Assembly (NCBI GenBank): GCA_003260075.1
Contig: QLIY01000398.1
Span: 62,001 to 126,000, forward strand
Length of the DNA stretch: 64,000 bases
DNA from: Phallusia mammillata
Taxonomy: Eukaryota > Chordata > Ascidiacea > Phlebobranchia > Ascidiidae
Direction: 5' to 3'
Position 1 is the first letter of the stretch; every line of letters starts with the position of its first letter. Shown piece by piece: positions 32,224-45,048 of this stretch. The translations under genes were made by a program, and so were the position numbers. The notes beneath the pieces are model-generated. The model saw only the letters and a program-made list of their open reading frames with translations. It made no database searches and was not told where the DNA came from.

Positions 32224-32715
32224 ACGAATATAGCATACCGCCCTCTTGTGGTCACAAATCATTAAAAGAGCTGACACTAAGTGTCGCCCACACGCCCCTT
32301 TTACAAAAAGGCGCGCATTAAAACGTGCCCATACAAAAGATAAATGAAATAGAGACCTAAACCGGTAAAATTTCAGATCACAAATTAAGTAAATGTTAAC
32401 TAGTATATCATCACATAAAGCGATCGAAGAACACTGAACTGACGTTGTCCATAAAGTATATGAAACAAAACAACGGTACAGACTTATGTGATATGTCTGG
32501 TTAGTTTATCCAATCCCGTATTGGCTGCGACAGGTGCAGTGCTGGTTAAGTGCAGTGTGCGGATGTTATCACTGCTGACATGTTGTTGTTTTATAGCAAC
32601 TGCTCGACACACAGATTTAATACTTCCCCCGTGCGTGCTGCGTTGTCACGAAGTACGTAGTTACGTCATAACCAGACTAAACCAACTAAAACCACATCTA
32701 CATGTCAGCCTAGAT

Positions 32716-33127
32716 CAGCGGTTCCCAAACTGGGGTCCGCGGTCCCTTGGGGGTCCATGAGGCAATTTTGGGGGGACCGCGAAGTAATTGTATAATCTTA
32801 TTTGGCGTCAGTTTGTGCCACTAAACAAGTTTAAAATCAAAGTAGAATTGAGAATCGACTGTCTCCATTGCTAAACAATGGCCTTTATTGAATGACAACT
32901 ATCAAAAATGCAATTGTTCGCGCACAATCGTAATGTTTTTGTCCTGTTTGTGATGTCACATGCTGTCTTTGAATGATTGTTATGCGCAATTTTGCGCAAC
33001 TAGCTAAAATCCTGCAATCAACTTTCTATTTTATGAAATACACATTTAGGCTTAAGGACCGCGGGCCCTCGAAATAATGGCAAAGGGACCGTTTTGAAAA
33101 AAATACGAAAAAGTTTGGGAACCACTG
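32716..33127 (+). mobile_element. hAT-type element, family C
   Basis: Ends CAGCGGTTCCCAAACTGGGG and AGTTTGGGAACCACTG with a perfect 8-bp duplication, gcctagat (32708-32715 and 33128-33135). About 412 bp, non-coding. Confidence 0.9.
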
Positions 33128-33576
33128 GCCTAGATTTTGCCACAAAACGCTTCACTGACACAAAGATTCAATTATACAAGCTTTTGCTCAAATATACAAG
33201 ATTGAAACTTTAAAGGAAATACGTTTGTAGCATAAAACTTGTGGTTTGTGTTCGGAACCAAGTACAAATCTTTTATAAAGTTGGCAATTTCAGGCAAACT
33301 CTTTGACATTCGCATCGTTTCGCTTCACAAATCTGGTTGAATCACAAGCAACTGGTAAAAGTGAGAAACAACGACAGACCAGTCTTATCACAAAGTTGGG
33401 ATAATTTTTGTACAGTCAGCCCGAGTAGTTTCACCCCAACCCATGTCACGCACAGCATATTGTGCGTTTGGACAACATGACATAGAGTGAAAACTAACCA
33501 GTGGTAAGAGATCTATGAAACAATTAGAGATTTCAAGGATTCCACCAAAATTACGCGGCTCGAAAACACGTCCAAC

Positions 33577-33727
33577 ATAAACCCAAACCAACATCGTGTA
33601 GTTTTAAGCAAAACACAACAATACCAGTTGGTTTGGCACAAAACACCCCCCCCCCTCCAACATAAACCCAAACCAACATCGTGTAGTTTTAAGCAAAACA
33701 CAATAAAACTTGTTGGTTTGGCACAAA
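33577..33727. repeat. Duplicated contig end across a 10-C spacer
   Basis: The block tccaacataaacccaaacca repeats either side of the C run 33646-33655. Confidence 0.8.
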
Positions 33728-33769
33728 ATACCCATGATTTGCGCATGAAATTCTATACTTCGCCTAAAA

Positions 33770-34084
33770 CAGGGGTTCCCAAACTTTTTTGGTCTGTGGC
33801 CCAAATGTTTATTGAATTCGTGGCCCACCACATTTGGGCACAAACAAAAAAATGACTCAAAAACAGGCGAAATTTTCTACCAAATTATTTTTAATGAGAT
33901 ACATGCTCCTGAAATTTGGCTACAAGAATTTAGAATTCTTTGCCAAAATTACGTTTTTCAAAACAAAGCGCATAATATCTACAGTATAACAAAACAGTAG
34001 AATCTGTTCAGATGGCTATGTGGCCCATTGAAAATGTCTTGGTGGCCCACTACTGGGCCATGGCCCACAGTTTGGGAACCACTG
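33770..34084 (+). mobile_element. hAT-type element, family D
   Basis: Ends CAGGGGTTCCCAAACTTTTT and CAGTTTGGGAACCACTG with a perfect 8-bp duplication, gcctaaaa (33762-33769 and 34085-34092). The interior repeats GTGGCCCA-type words. Confidence 0.9.
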
Positions 34085-34504
34085 GCCTAAAACAATACGT
34101 TTCGTGGTTTTACACGATTAAACAAAACCGCAACAAATGAATTGGTGACCAGCAGTTAATATTTACAGCAGGCGTGGCGTGTTGGCGTGTTGTGTCATTC
34201 AGCCACAACATTTGACATTATAAACCGCAGTGACCAGCATCAGCAGTATATGCTGGTGTAAAACCCCCAGTATTATCTCGTCTTTACTCAAAGCAACGAA
34301 GCTTGAAATTCCAACTCTCAGAAAGCTATTACCGTTCGCCTCTGGCATCAACAAGTTATGGTTGAACGGTTATCACTACAAACGCGCCCATGGCTAATAT
34401 GGCGAGGTTTTTAGTTGGACAACAAGTCAGCACTATCCTATGTACAGACCGACTTAAGACTACATACAAAATAGCGAACAAGCGTTTCGTCCACCAGGTT
34501 ACAT

Positions 34505-34868
34505 ATTTAACAAATTTGTCGTTCAACTGGTGTTATGCTAAACAAAATACTGGTTGTTGTTTCAAGTATATCATTCATTGCTCTGAAGAAGCCGTGCCGT
34601 TCTGGTGGGCGAAACCCAGTGCCGGATTAACCATTAGGCAAAGTAGGCACGTGCCTACAGGCCAGTCAAAAATACAGGCCACTTTACAACAACGATCTTT
34701 GTGACAATGATTTGGCAACCCTGATTTTCGGGCCACTTATAAAATGTGCCTACAGGCCAGCAGACCCTTAATCCGGCACTGGCGAAACGTCAGCAAAAAT
34801 ACAAGTTCTTGAAACAACATCTAGTATTTTGTTTAGCATTACACCAGTTGACGACAAATTTGTTAAAT
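34505..34868 (+). mobile_element. Fold-back repeat R4 with hammerhead-like core, split by a nested element
   Basis: Long inverted arms: aacaaatttgtcgttcaact with gttatgctaaacaaaatact (34508-34552) return inverted at about 34818-34868. Between them lies CTGAAGAAGCC, then GGGCGAAAC, interrupted by an insertion (34617-34781), then cgaaacgtcagc. Without the insertion the centre reads as the same CTGAnGA-hairpin-CGAAACGTC pattern seen in R1. Confidence 0.7.
34617..34781 (+). mobile_element. hAT-type MITE, family E, nested in R4
   Basis: Ends CAGTGCCGGATTAA and TTAATCCGGCACTG are perfect inverted repeats. The flanks gcgaaacc (34609-34616) and gcgaaacg (34782-34789) agree at seven of eight positions. 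It landed in the GAAAC part of the R4 core and duplicated it. Confidence 0.9.
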
Positions 34869-35434
34869 TAGACAACATAACACGGCTATGGCTAGTATTT
34901 TAACACGTCATATTATGGGCCAAGGTTTCTGTAGTGTTGGACGTTCAATATTTGCAATGATTTTCAACACCAACATGTGAAGTGTTTGCGCCGATACAAA
35001 GTCACATCCTAATATCGGTCACAGCTTCCCGACCAACAAGTGAACGTTATTGAGGTTTGAATGGAAGGAAGTCAAAATCAAATAGAGTAGGAAGCGAGTT
35101 ATGCGGTGACGTTGGGATGGTCAAACATGAAAAGCGCGGCTTGTGAGACGGGTTTGTTTGATCAGCACTTCAACCCTAGCATACAAGGCTCCACACAGTT
35201 ATGGTGCTTCACAACAACATAGTCTGCTGGTTGGCAGCCATAGTAGTCCCATCGAACAATCGTGCTCGGACAGGAATTTATCAAATTATCAACAAAGCAA
35301 TTTGAAGAAAAGTTTTGTGCGCAATTTAAAGTCCAGATTTTTTCCACATGTATTTTCAATTATATTTCACACATACCACAGACATGTAGTTTATGTCCAC
35401 TATTAATTTGCACATTTTTTTTATAAAACGGTGT

Positions 35435-35490
35435 ACTCACTCACACATTTTCACACACACACATTTTCACACACACACACACACACACAG
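35435..35490. repeat. CA microsatellite
   Basis: Two acacattttcacacacacac-type blocks followed by a pure CA run. Confidence 0.9.
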
Positions 35491-35607
35491 CCGCAAATTG
35501 GTAGGGACTTTAAAAAGGTTTAATATCATTACTTTTTTTGTAATACACTATTTTTTTCATTAACAATGTTTAACAGTCAAACTTAAAATTCTTAGTACCA
35601 TTTAACG

Positions 35608-35889
35608 CAGGGGTTCATTAAAGGTTATGCGGCCCGCAGAGACGTTTGGATTTCAAAAGTACTGGGAAACGAGTCCAATTATTACATATTTTTGAGCTGA
35701 TTAGTGCGCCTGATGCTAGTTTTTTGCGATCTGGCAAAATGTGGCTAGAATCAAAAACGAATTATACTTGTAGTTAGGAATATTTGGTGAGAAACAAAGC
35801 AAAGTCTTTGTGTTAGTCACATGTGCGGCCCGCGATCCAATTTTGACATTTATAATTGGCCCTACAGTAACAAAGGTTGCCCACCCCTG
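35608..35889 (+). mobile_element. hAT-type element, family F
   Basis: Ends CAGGGGTTCATTAAAGG and TTGCCCACCCCTG; GGCCCGC words lie near each end. Flanks atttaacg and atttaatg agree at seven of eight positions. Confidence 0.75.
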
Positions 35890-36516
35890 ATTTAATGGGT
35901 TATTTAAGGTGTGAAATATTAAGTATGTGTTCTCTTTAAAATAGGGCTCCATGAATGGGGTAAAAAAGTTGCTGTTCCAAAAAAATTTGATTTGCACAAA
36001 TAACTTAAAGCAGTGGTCGAAACAGAATGCAATTACTGGTGTTTATAACAAGTAACTTTAATACATATTTATTAAATTTTAGCAAAAAAAATATAAGTTC
36101 TATGACACTACCCCAGTATAAATCCTACTTCAGAGTACAATTGTTGACAGCCAAACTCAACGAATTAAATTTGGTTTTTGACAAGTTTTGACAACTATCA
36201 TTTAAGCTGTGGAGTATAAAATATGCATTTGCTTCGAAACAGGGCTCCATAAATGGGCAAAAAAAGTTGATGCTTTACAAGTTCCATGACACTACCCGAG
36301 TACAAATCCATTAAAATTACGGAGGTTGTAACTGTGATTTTGTGGGTTTAAACTTACTCAACTTTATTCAAATCATAAACACAAGCAACATATTTGTCAC
36401 AAAACCAAACCCAGGAAGGAATCCACGCAACTAATACGTGACGGACGCTGTCATGCCATTGATATAAATATACTTCCCATCAGTTGAATGTCAACTTTCT
36501 GCTGGACTTTTAACAG

Positions 36517-36649
36517 CATCCAGCTTAATGTGGGTTTAAAACTGTCACGAAATGACTGAAACCACCATTAGGCACCCCCCCCCCCCAGCATCCAGCTTAA
36601 TGTGGGTTTAAAACTGTCACGAAATGACTGAAAACACCATTCGGCACAC
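36517..36649. repeat. Duplicated contig end across a C spacer
   Basis: The block cagcatccagcttaatgtgg repeats either side of the C run 36575-36586. Confidence 0.8.
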
Positions 36650-38605
36650 TCATACTCATAATGTAACAAATCAGGCATAAATTGTGTGACAGCAAGTTCC
36701 TTTATGAAGCAAAAGAAACATTAGTTTTAAGTCCCATTGAATATATCAACATTATATCTCGCATTTACTTTTAGCTTATGATTGCTAAAACCTTTTTTTT
36801 CACAAAAATGTTTGTAACTTACATTTGTTCAACAAAATGATAATAAACTGGTAAACAATAATCGTAACTATACATAAAAAACTATTTTTGACTGGAATAG
36901 ATAGGTTTGGTTGTGAATAGTAAAGAATTAAATATGGATTTAACAATTTTGGCATGTTAACTTTTGCTTGTCAAATTTGATTGGATTAAGAGTGTTTCAC
37001 CAAAATCCATTACAAATAAAAAGTTTAGATGGAAATTGACAACCCAGGAAACATTTTGATGACACGAAAGTAAATATTTGTTTCCGAGTCCAAGCTGGAT
37101 TGGGTTTACAAAAGGTGTGCCCGCAAACAAACTCGCTTCCTTCAAACACATTTTTCAACTCTAATAAATTAGTCGCGACATTTACTTTTTCAAAATCCAT
37201 TAAATTTCAAGATAAAGTGGCAAAAACCCTTTACAGGAAACATATTAAACACTTGGACAAGGTTTTAACAAAACTGGGTGCAGCAAGCCAACTAAAATCT
37301 AGATTTTTAAAAGGGGATCCTGAAACCAAGTAAACCTTTGCCTATACAAGCAAGCAAGTGATAATATCAACATGATTTGGCAACAATTATAAGTTTAAAG
37401 TTACAACTGACTTTACAAACAGGCTGAATCCACAATAAGCTTTAGATCATAAAAATTCGCCCTTTAAAATAGAAAAAAAAACAAGTAGTTAGAAACTGTT
37501 GCATTAAAGCCAGAATTTTTTCAACTGTTACATAAGATTTAGGGTTACCACCATTCAATGGTTTGTCCACATTGTGCTTCACTGAAAAGGTTTCAGCTTC
37601 CCTCCATTCACAGAGGGATTAAGTCAACCGACACACAAGCACATTAAGTTCCTTATCACAACAATATCTGGGCACAGCAAAAGGTTTGTTCCCAACTAAG
37701 TCAAAGAAAACATCCATAGTATAACTTTAAACATAACTGCATGTTTAGCTCCTAATTCCACAATATAAAGATATTGTTAGATCATTCTTGTATGAAGACC
37801 CTATTCCAGCTAAATAGTAATATTTGAATTGTTTTGTGTTGTGGTAATGTATCGGTTTGTATTTGTGATACTTGTGGTATTTATGGGTAGTATGAGATGT
37901 GTTGTCAACATATAATTTGGCCTACTTTTAAACAACGGTTTAAATTAATTAAAAACAAACACACATATAACAATGTCTTAATAAATTGGTTTAGTGTTTA
38001 ACACAACTACAAAAACATATTAAACTTGCAAAAGTGCTTGACATATATAATGTTGCAATGTAATTAAAAAGAATTTCACAAAATCAAAGTTTTTGTGATA
38101 CAACTTGGCAACAATAAATTGTAACCAGATGGTTAAAGCCATTCATAGATTTGAAAAAAACAACATAGTTTTGTTATAAGTGTCTGTCCACCACTGCAGT
38201 TAAGCTTACACCCCACTATCATTGCAGGCACCTCAATTGTCTGCTAAACACTTGTGCCGCTAAATCACAAACAACATGCTTAAGTCTAGGCTTTAACACA
38301 GGGGATGCTTCAATTAGCTGGATACACAAGGCATGCAAAAAGTGCAGGTCTCTATCAACAACAACAACTCCAATTCTGCATCACACTTTCACTCTTGTTT
38401 CATGCAGGTTAACCTTGGAATAAAAACAATCTCGAGTGAATTTGAGGCGTGTTTCCTCAAAAAAACTGCTTAGTAGAGAGTTAACACGGTTTGGTTTCTT
38501 TTAAGGTCCAATAAACAAGTGTAACTTGGTTAATAGCTTGATGTACGCTATGTTGGAGGTGACAATTCTTTGGTACAAGTAAAAATACAGGCATGCTTGA
38601 TGAAA

Positions 38606-38703
38606 TCAAATGAAATTGCTACCAACATTGCTGAAGCTTTTAATGTTTTCTACTGCTATGCACTCGTCCAATGACAAATCAGAAGCTTTTTCTTCCGTCG
38701 TCT
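38606..38703 (-). CDS. Possible C-terminal exon of unknown gene
   Basis: After a TTTAGAG acceptor-like site, the minus frame reads ETTEEKASDLSLDECIAVEN and ends at TGA (38606-38608). It is hydrophilic and acidic, and I do not recognise it. It might join the short MTNIKE segment that ends at a GTAAGT donor near 39570, whose ATG overlaps the end of the frame at 39590. No homology supports this. Confidence 0.2.
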
Positions 38704-39589
38704 CTAAATCCCGGGGTTTGAGACAAAAATCAAATTGTTAATTAGTGAATTAACTCAGTACATTCAGGATCAAGCGTAGTGATGCAAAAAATAAGAAACC
38801 CCGAGCGTGCAATTTCAGCCCTTGTTGCATCATTACGCAAGGCAGTAAAAAGTAGAAGGGTGATCTAAGTGTGACGTTACTCACTCAAGATGCAGCCCAA
38901 ACCAGATAAACACAGACCAAAAGCCAACCACAAAATAAATTAAACAAGTTAGTACAATACAAACACATGAAGATTGGTTATATTGGCGAAGAACCATTCA
39001 AAAGGAAAGCCCGAGCTTTGACAGAAAATTTGCTGGCAACTACCACAAAAATGAGGCAAATGTAATAAATGAGTTCAAATTGCATTCCACGTAATGATCA
39101 ATAAGAGAGATGGGTGACACAGACAAAACAGTTTCAAGCATATTTTTCTGTGTGTCTGTGCCAAAAACTTTACCTCAATTGCATTTTTTCCATGACTGCT
39201 TTCTGCACCAGCAAGAAGATAAAAGTACTAACTCTGAAAGCAACTGTTAAGATATTAGGAGGTTAACGTTACTCTATCATAACTCTATCATTTTGGTTTC
39301 AAAGCTGGTCTAAAACCCAGTTTTAATTGTTTTAGGCAAATGGTTATGAAAAGCCATTTTACATCACTGTCTTGAGGTTAAATAATGCGGAATAATTTTT
39401 GGTGCACAAATATTACTTATTCTATTTTTTTGTACTGTAATATTTTGAGAGTAACTATATAACAATTCCCAGTTAGTTTTTGGGGCCAAAGCTAATTGTT
39501 ACCTTTAGGTGATATTTTAGCAGTTTGTAAGAATTTGTGAATCTTTTAAAAGTATAAAATGTGTTACTTACCTCTTTTATGTTTGTCAT

Positions 39590-39694
39590 TCAACAATCTT
39601 GCTCTTCTAACTGTTTGTCAATGAAAGTTCCGTTAACAAGAATGGCGAGGAATGCGAAAAATGCAAAAAGTGCAACAATACCTTGAGTAGTTAC
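39590..39694 (-). CDS. Possible exon with one membrane helix, unknown
   Basis: Following a CGTAG acceptor-like site, the minus frame reads VTTQGIVALFAFFAFLAILV, a good membrane helix, then NGTFIDKQLEEQDC and a stop. NGT is a possible glycosylation site. It would be the last exon of a small single-pass protein. No upstream exon was identified and no family was recognised. Confidence 0.25.
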   Translation of the reverse strand, partial: VTTQGIVALFAFFAFLAILVNGTFIDKQLEEQDC

Positions 39695-39984
39695 CTACGA
39701 AACAATCTAAAAAGAAACACAAAAACATAAATTTCGTTTTATTATGGTTTGTTAACCAACTTAATACACTTTAAAACCGAGCACCAAATAACTTAACAAG
39801 CTACCACAAAAATCTTCACATCTTCACATCAACCCAACAGGAAACACAATCACGCAATCTGGCACTCTGCTGCCGCTAGTGAAACCCTTTGTTGTATCGA
39901 TGACGTCATCATGTAGTAAACATCCGTGTGGCCGCGCCAAAGAGCACTTGATACTTTATAGTGCGGCGCATTAGTGCCCTATGG

Positions 39985-40345
39985 CAGTGGCGTAGGCAGC
40001 CAAAAATTTTGGGAGGGGCCAAATAATTTGTGGTCTTATACAACTTTTTGTTAACGCGCGGCGTGCTTTTACCAAACAGGCGACTTGCCGAACGGTGGTT
40101 CGACAGGGCAGCCAAACGCTTTATTGATTTATTCCATGTCTGCATAATTATAAAAAGCATGGATTTCGGCTTACAATTTGGTGACAAAAGTCATTTTTAG
40201 TAATTTATATATTACTTTGATAGTTGATAGACGAAACCACAATGATGAGGGACGAAACTACACTAAATTAAAGTTTATCAATGTACAACTTTGAAGATTT
40301 GGGAGGGGCCATGGCCCCATTGGCCCCTCCCTGGCTACGCCACTG
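39985..40345 (+). mobile_element. hAT-type element, family G
   Basis: Ends CAGTGGCGTAGGCAGCC and GGCTACGCCACTG, with subterminal GGGAGGGGCCA-type words on both sides. Perfect 8-bp duplication ccctatgg (39977-39984 and 40346-40353). Confidence 0.9.
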
Positions 40346-40694
40346 CCCTATGGTCGCCCTGCACAGCTTTGACCTCGAATTACATTTGTCCAATGACTGT
40401 TTTTACAGTTATATCTCGCACTTGCTACGTGATTTAAATTTATTTTCTACTCTGATGGATTCTTTCTGCAAGCGCTTTTGAATAGTTTTGCCTAGAGTCA
40501 AAGTGGTTTTAAACCGACTCAAGCAACATTTCTAGCCATTCTTTAGTGTAAATTTTATTTTAACGACATAAAAATAACATAGGGAACTTTAAAACACAAT
40601 ATTGCAAGAAAACACAAAAATAATGAAACGACAGACGAAAGTGTGCATTTCGAAAACTCGATCAAGCAGATGGCTGAAAGGCAATTGTCGTTCC

Positions 40695-43124
40695 TCACTG
40701 CATATCTGAAAAACACAAAATAAAATTGGTTGGAAAGTCAAAATCAATAAACACAAAAAATATGAAATAGGGCAAACATGAACTGCTGAACAGCTTTTGT
40801 TTTAGGCTGCTCGACCATGACTTTACTGCCGAATGCCGATGTAAATGTTATGTGTCAACGCTAAGCACAGTGACGAATTTATGACTCACAAACACAGTCA
40901 CTAATTCTGGATGCATTATATTCGCTACAGAGTTGTAAACAGACCTGAAATTGGAGCCCGAACCCGAATCGATTTTAAGTAGCCCGTTCAGGCCCAAAAG
41001 TTTGATTGACAGGCCTATACATTGAAGCCTCAGGAAAGACCAAGACAACAAACACAACCAGGGGTTCTTAACCTGAGGTGCACGCACCCCCAAGGGGTGC
41101 GAGAACTGTTCCTAGGGGGTGCGGGGATGCTGAATCATTAAGGTTGGTTAGGTCTATTCTATTTAAGCAATTACAGAAGGGGGAGCGAAAATTGGTTAGT
41201 GATTTGCAAGGGGGTGCAAAAATTGGTTGGTGATTTGAAAGGGGTGCAGCAAGGAAAAAAGGTTAAGAACCACTGCTATAGACAATTGGTCTTGAACAAG
41301 GCGGTCTAGGGCTGTTTGACATTAGGTCAGGTCCAGCAACTGGCTATTTATAGCTGGGTAATTTTTTTAACTGACTCAAAGTGGAAAGTCAGGCCTAAAT
41401 AAAGTCTGTTTTTTTTTCAAATAAAACCCAAGCCTGAACCCGGCCCGACTTACAACTTTGATTCGTTAATTTACCTCTGTTGTTCCGAAAGATGAAATAC
41501 CACTTTAATAAAGCTATTACAAATATAAACGCGACGAGACCACAGACTATTCCGGCGATAACCCCGGGCGACAGGGTATCACTGCCTTTTTCTTCTGCAC
41601 CTGCAAAACGAGAGATTTATGGTCAAACAACTTGAACACAATTCGCCACGGATTTGTAAATACCTTCGGGTTCGCAGGGTAGGGGCTTCCCCGACCATGT
41701 TCGATTTGATTGACAGGTCTTGCTCACAACGATCCCGCCAGCACCGCAGCAACGTGTGGGCATCGTCGCACCAACCGATGTGTTGTAAACCTTGTAGTCG
41801 TCGCCGTTTTTGACGAAACACACGTTTTCGGGAAGCTCTTCACAAACGGCTTCAAACAACAAAAAGTCTAAACAACATTTTAACGAAAACAATCTCCTGT
41901 GTAGTTAACATAACAAGATTTGCCTTATTATCGAAAACTTTGAGTTGGAAACAACTTTAAAACATGAAACTACTTTGATTATCCCTAAATGTATGACGTT
42001 GGTTTTACGGACATCCTGTTTTACAAACAAAAAAACATTAAGTAGACACGCCCCGCGTTACAACAAGCAAATTTAATTCAAAACAGTTCAACGCATATTT
42101 TACATTTCCCTGCAAGCTAGAGTCTTTGTCTTGTAACAGTTTAGATATAATTGTAAATCAGCAACCTAATTATTGTGCCTTTCAAGTTTAAACAAAAATT
42201 ACGAATCGGTTATATGTTTAAGTCCTTAATTTTATTGGGTCATCGCAATTCGATGTTAAAGCGTTTTTAGATTTCAAAAGTCAAATTTCAAATTTCAATT
42301 TCAAACACACACCTGCACAAGTAATGTTGCGTTTCCAGATATTTTTCGCGATGCAAGTCGCCGATCCGTTTCCCCACCATCCGGGCTTGCAACGCAAAAC
42401 TACTTTACCACCAATCCCTGTTCGTCCAAACGACATCATTGGCCGGTAAGTCGCAGTTATCAGGTAGAAATTGTTGCAGAATGCTGAAAACCAACATAGG
42501 ATCTTAATACGCAGCTGCGCCAAATGCAAAAGTGGTAACCAAAAATGCAAGTTTGGGAAATCTTTATTTCCAGGTAAAAATCAGTTGACGATCTTATAAA
42601 GAACAAATATACTTTAACCTGGTAATAAATATAATGAAGGGTGGAAATCGTTGCAACAATGGCAATAGAGCAGGGAATGATTCCCACAATCAATTGGTAA
42701 CCAATTGTAGTGGGAACTCAGTTAACATAAAACGTTTATTGCTTTGAGCAAAGGCGCCGTGTTTAGCAAATTAGAACAAGCGAAAATTGTGCTTTGCACT
42801 TTGCTCGCGTTTTTTTTATACCTCGGTGTTGCAAAACTCAACACTATTGCGCAAAAACCCCGCCTCACTGCTGCGTAAATTACATCTCTCGTTTTAAGTC
42901 CATGAAAAACAAAAGTCATTCGCCCTAAAACTTAAATTATTACAATAGACATTATATACAACAGGCCCGTTATAGTTTTTATCCACCAAGCTACGAACTT
43001 TGGAAGGTTCTAGTTTTAAGTACAAGTATTGCAAATTAAATTTCTGTCATAATTTACATTTTATGATAAACTTCTCACCTTCGCAGAGAGGAAGCAAAAC
43101 CAAAAACCCGATCTTCAGCAGCAT
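40695..43124 (-). CDS. Small single-pass membrane protein with two sushi (CCP) domains
   Basis: Exons are 43079-43124, 42313-42483, 41664-41849, 41475-41600 and probably 40695-40705. The first encodes a signal peptide (MLLKIGFLVLLPLCE). Exon 2 is one sushi domain with four cysteines and the tryptophan between the last two (CIAKNIWKRNITC). Exon 3 is a second, with extra cysteines (VCEELPENVC, RCCGAGG, NRTWSGKPLPC). Exon 4 carries a membrane helix, VIAGIVCGLVAFIFVIALL, followed by KWYFIFRNN. All internal exons are phase 1, as is usual for sushi modules. The short last exon would add only DMQ before TGA; a TTTATT (AATAAA on the minus strand) at 40554-40559 supports an end here. Sushi proteins of this build act in complement control or cell adhesion; which applies is unknown. 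Confidence 0.75.
40890..41460 (+). repeat. Dispersed repeat R5 interrupted by MITE B
   Basis: Shares ordered blocks with 13200-13800 and 50180-50770 (caggcctatacattgaagcc, aaagaccaagacaacaaaca, gctgtttgacattaggtcag, cccggcccgacttacaac). A family B element (41059-41275) sits in the middle. The repeat lies in the last intron of the sushi gene. Confidence 0.7.
41059..41275 (+). mobile_element. hAT-type MITE, family B, nested in R5
   Basis: Ends CAGGGGTTCTTAACCTGAGG and GGTTAAGAACCACTG, very similar inside to 7417-7633. The R5 sequence continues on both sides, which shows insertion into it, though the 8-bp duplication is unclear. Confidence 0.85.
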
Positions 43125-43247
43125 TGTCAGCCCGATGAACTGACAACAGCAAGTTACAAAGCAGTTTCACTACAAACTCACAAGCTTACAATGTTTTGCA
43201 ATATAAAGTCACACTAAAAAAATCAAGAAAAAAAATTAATCAACGAA

Positions 43248-43534
43248 ACCTCTTGACACTGACTTGCTCCTACACCTAATTATCCTGCTAGACATGAAAC
43301 CCCACTTTGTTTGTGTGTTGTTTCGAACCAAACTTATTCGTTTATTGCGGCTATCCCATGTGCCACTTTCAGTAAAAAACCCCCCCCCCTTGACACTGAC
43401 TTGCTCCTACACCTAATTATCCTGCTAGACATGAAACTAAAAATCGAAACTCTACCCCGCTTTGTTTGTGTGTTGTTTCGAACCAAACTTATTCGTTTAT
43501 TGCGACTATCCCATGTGCCACTTTCAGTAAAAAC
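43248..43534. repeat. Duplicated contig end across a 10-C spacer
   Basis: The block cttgacactgacttgctcct and about 130 following bases occur before and after the C run 43380-43389; the copies differ by a short indel and some substitutions. Confidence 0.8.
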
Positions 43535-44018
43535 CCAAATATGTAAACTCTGTATAGTTTCTTACACTAGTTATAGAGCTATGCTACATAATACAACGGA
43601 TGTCGTTGGTGTTAAGCGTGCGCTCAAACAAGCAAGTAACAACAAGAGCTATTTTACACACACCAGCGACAGTCTAAAGGTTACAACTAGGCTACCCTTA
43701 AACGCAATACGACACCACATAATTTACATTATCACAATACTTTTGCGAGGTTTCCCCCCATAACTTCCAACCGTACATCTCGAGTGCCCTTTTCTTTTGT
43801 GGCACCGTTAACTTTATGCAACGGTTTCTTAGAAATAGCATTAGCATAAACTAGCGACCCTATATCCTAGCGAACCTTTCGTAATGTCACGTTTAGACTA
43901 AGAATTACGTAAGCTACCGCAAACACCCCAAAACATTACGTACATGTGATTACAACCACGAGTTTAACGTTTATAAGTTCAAGAAATATTATTTTACATA
44001 AAATTATACCGACTAAAT

Positions 44019-44360
44019 CAGTGGTTCCCAACCTTTTTATGATCTCGTACCACTTGGATGCTCTGTACTGCCACGCGTACCAGTTCTTGCAGAACAACTA
44101 ATTTGATCGAATCATATTTCATTCAGAAGAAGAATATTGGCTTACTAAAATAACACTAAAGTACCACAACTAAATATAATGAGGTTTTAGTTTACTGTCC
44201 ACCAATTGGTCTATTAGTTGTTCTGCAAGAAAATCAGATAAACAAAATATAAAGTTGTGAATTCCGGTTTTTGTTAAAAAAAATAGAAGCTACTCGCGTA
44301 CCACCTGAAAAACCTTCGCGTACCACTAGTGGTACACGTACCACAGGTTGGGAACCCCTG
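44019..44360 (+). mobile_element. hAT-type element, family H
   Basis: Ends CAGTGGTTCCCAACCTTTTT and CACAGGTTGGGAACCCCTG. Perfect 8-bp duplication gactaaat (44011-44018 and 44361-44368). GCGTACCA words recur near both ends. Confidence 0.9.
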
Positions 44361-45048
44361 GACTAAATTAATACTTATAAGTTACCTGTTTGCACTTGAT
44401 GTAACTTTGCTTGAAATTTACTGCTTCGAAAAACCTATTTGTTATAAAATTAGGTTTGTAAAACTCCGTTAATGCGTTTAGTACGCGGACCGACCAAACT
44501 TTACAAAATACCTTGTTTAGCAAAGTAAGCTAAGGGACGCACAACCTTTTCGTGAAGTCGGTGGCATCATAGGTATTTTTTATTTTACTAACGGCCCAAC
44601 AGTACTGCAGAATTCCTGCATCCTTTCAGACCAAAAAGTTATTTGAGAATTGAGACAAAAATAAGTTAACTAACAATATCACCAGAAGATATTTTATGCC
44701 AAAATGTTGCCGGAGCTTTGTGGCAAATAATTTGGTGATTGTTCTTCCCTAGATTTCAGTACAGCAGTTTATGAGTTTAACACTTCACAAATGTCAAATG
44801 TTTTTAAACAGTGCAACGTAAGTAACAAAAAAAAGGAATTACTTGTTTCCGATTCCGTGGCGCTAGTGTAGTGTTTTCGTATTCCTATGTACCATTTTCA
44901 TGCACGGTTTCAAAATTAATACAATACAATACAATATTTTTTGGAAAATGTAGTGGCGATGAGCGCAACGTTAATCTTACGAAGAACCGGGTTAATTGTA
45001 CGACAACGTGATAAACGATGTTTTGTGTGAAATAATTTGTTTGTTGCA

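Larger units (their letters stand above)
27741..40694. other. Long stretch without a recognised gene
   Basis: Repeat-rich, probably including upstream RBFOX sequence. It holds R1 copies (28437-28615), allelic duplications at C spacers (29745-29992, 31979-32223, 33577-33727, 36517-36649), hAT-type elements (32716, 33770, 34617, 35608, 39985), a fold-back element (34505-34868), a CA microsatellite (35435-35490) and two weak minus-strand exon candidates (39590-39694 and 38606-38703). TGACGTCA octamers occur at 31060, 31983, 32110 and 39901. Frames at 28034-28222 (minus) and 37100-37333 (plus) show no motif I recognise. Confidence 0.5.
43125..45048. other. Intergenic between divergent genes
   Basis: Separates the start of the sushi gene (minus) from the start of BORCS7 (plus), so both promoters probably lie here. 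It holds an allelic duplication (43248-43534 around C run 43380-43389) and a hAT-type element (44019-44360). No gene was seen. Confidence 0.55.

Noticed and set aside
37000-37200. Minus-strand frame with several cysteines (CGHTFCKPNP)
   Set aside because: Spacing matches no zinc-binding domain I know, no splice borders frame it, and the opposite strand is open too.
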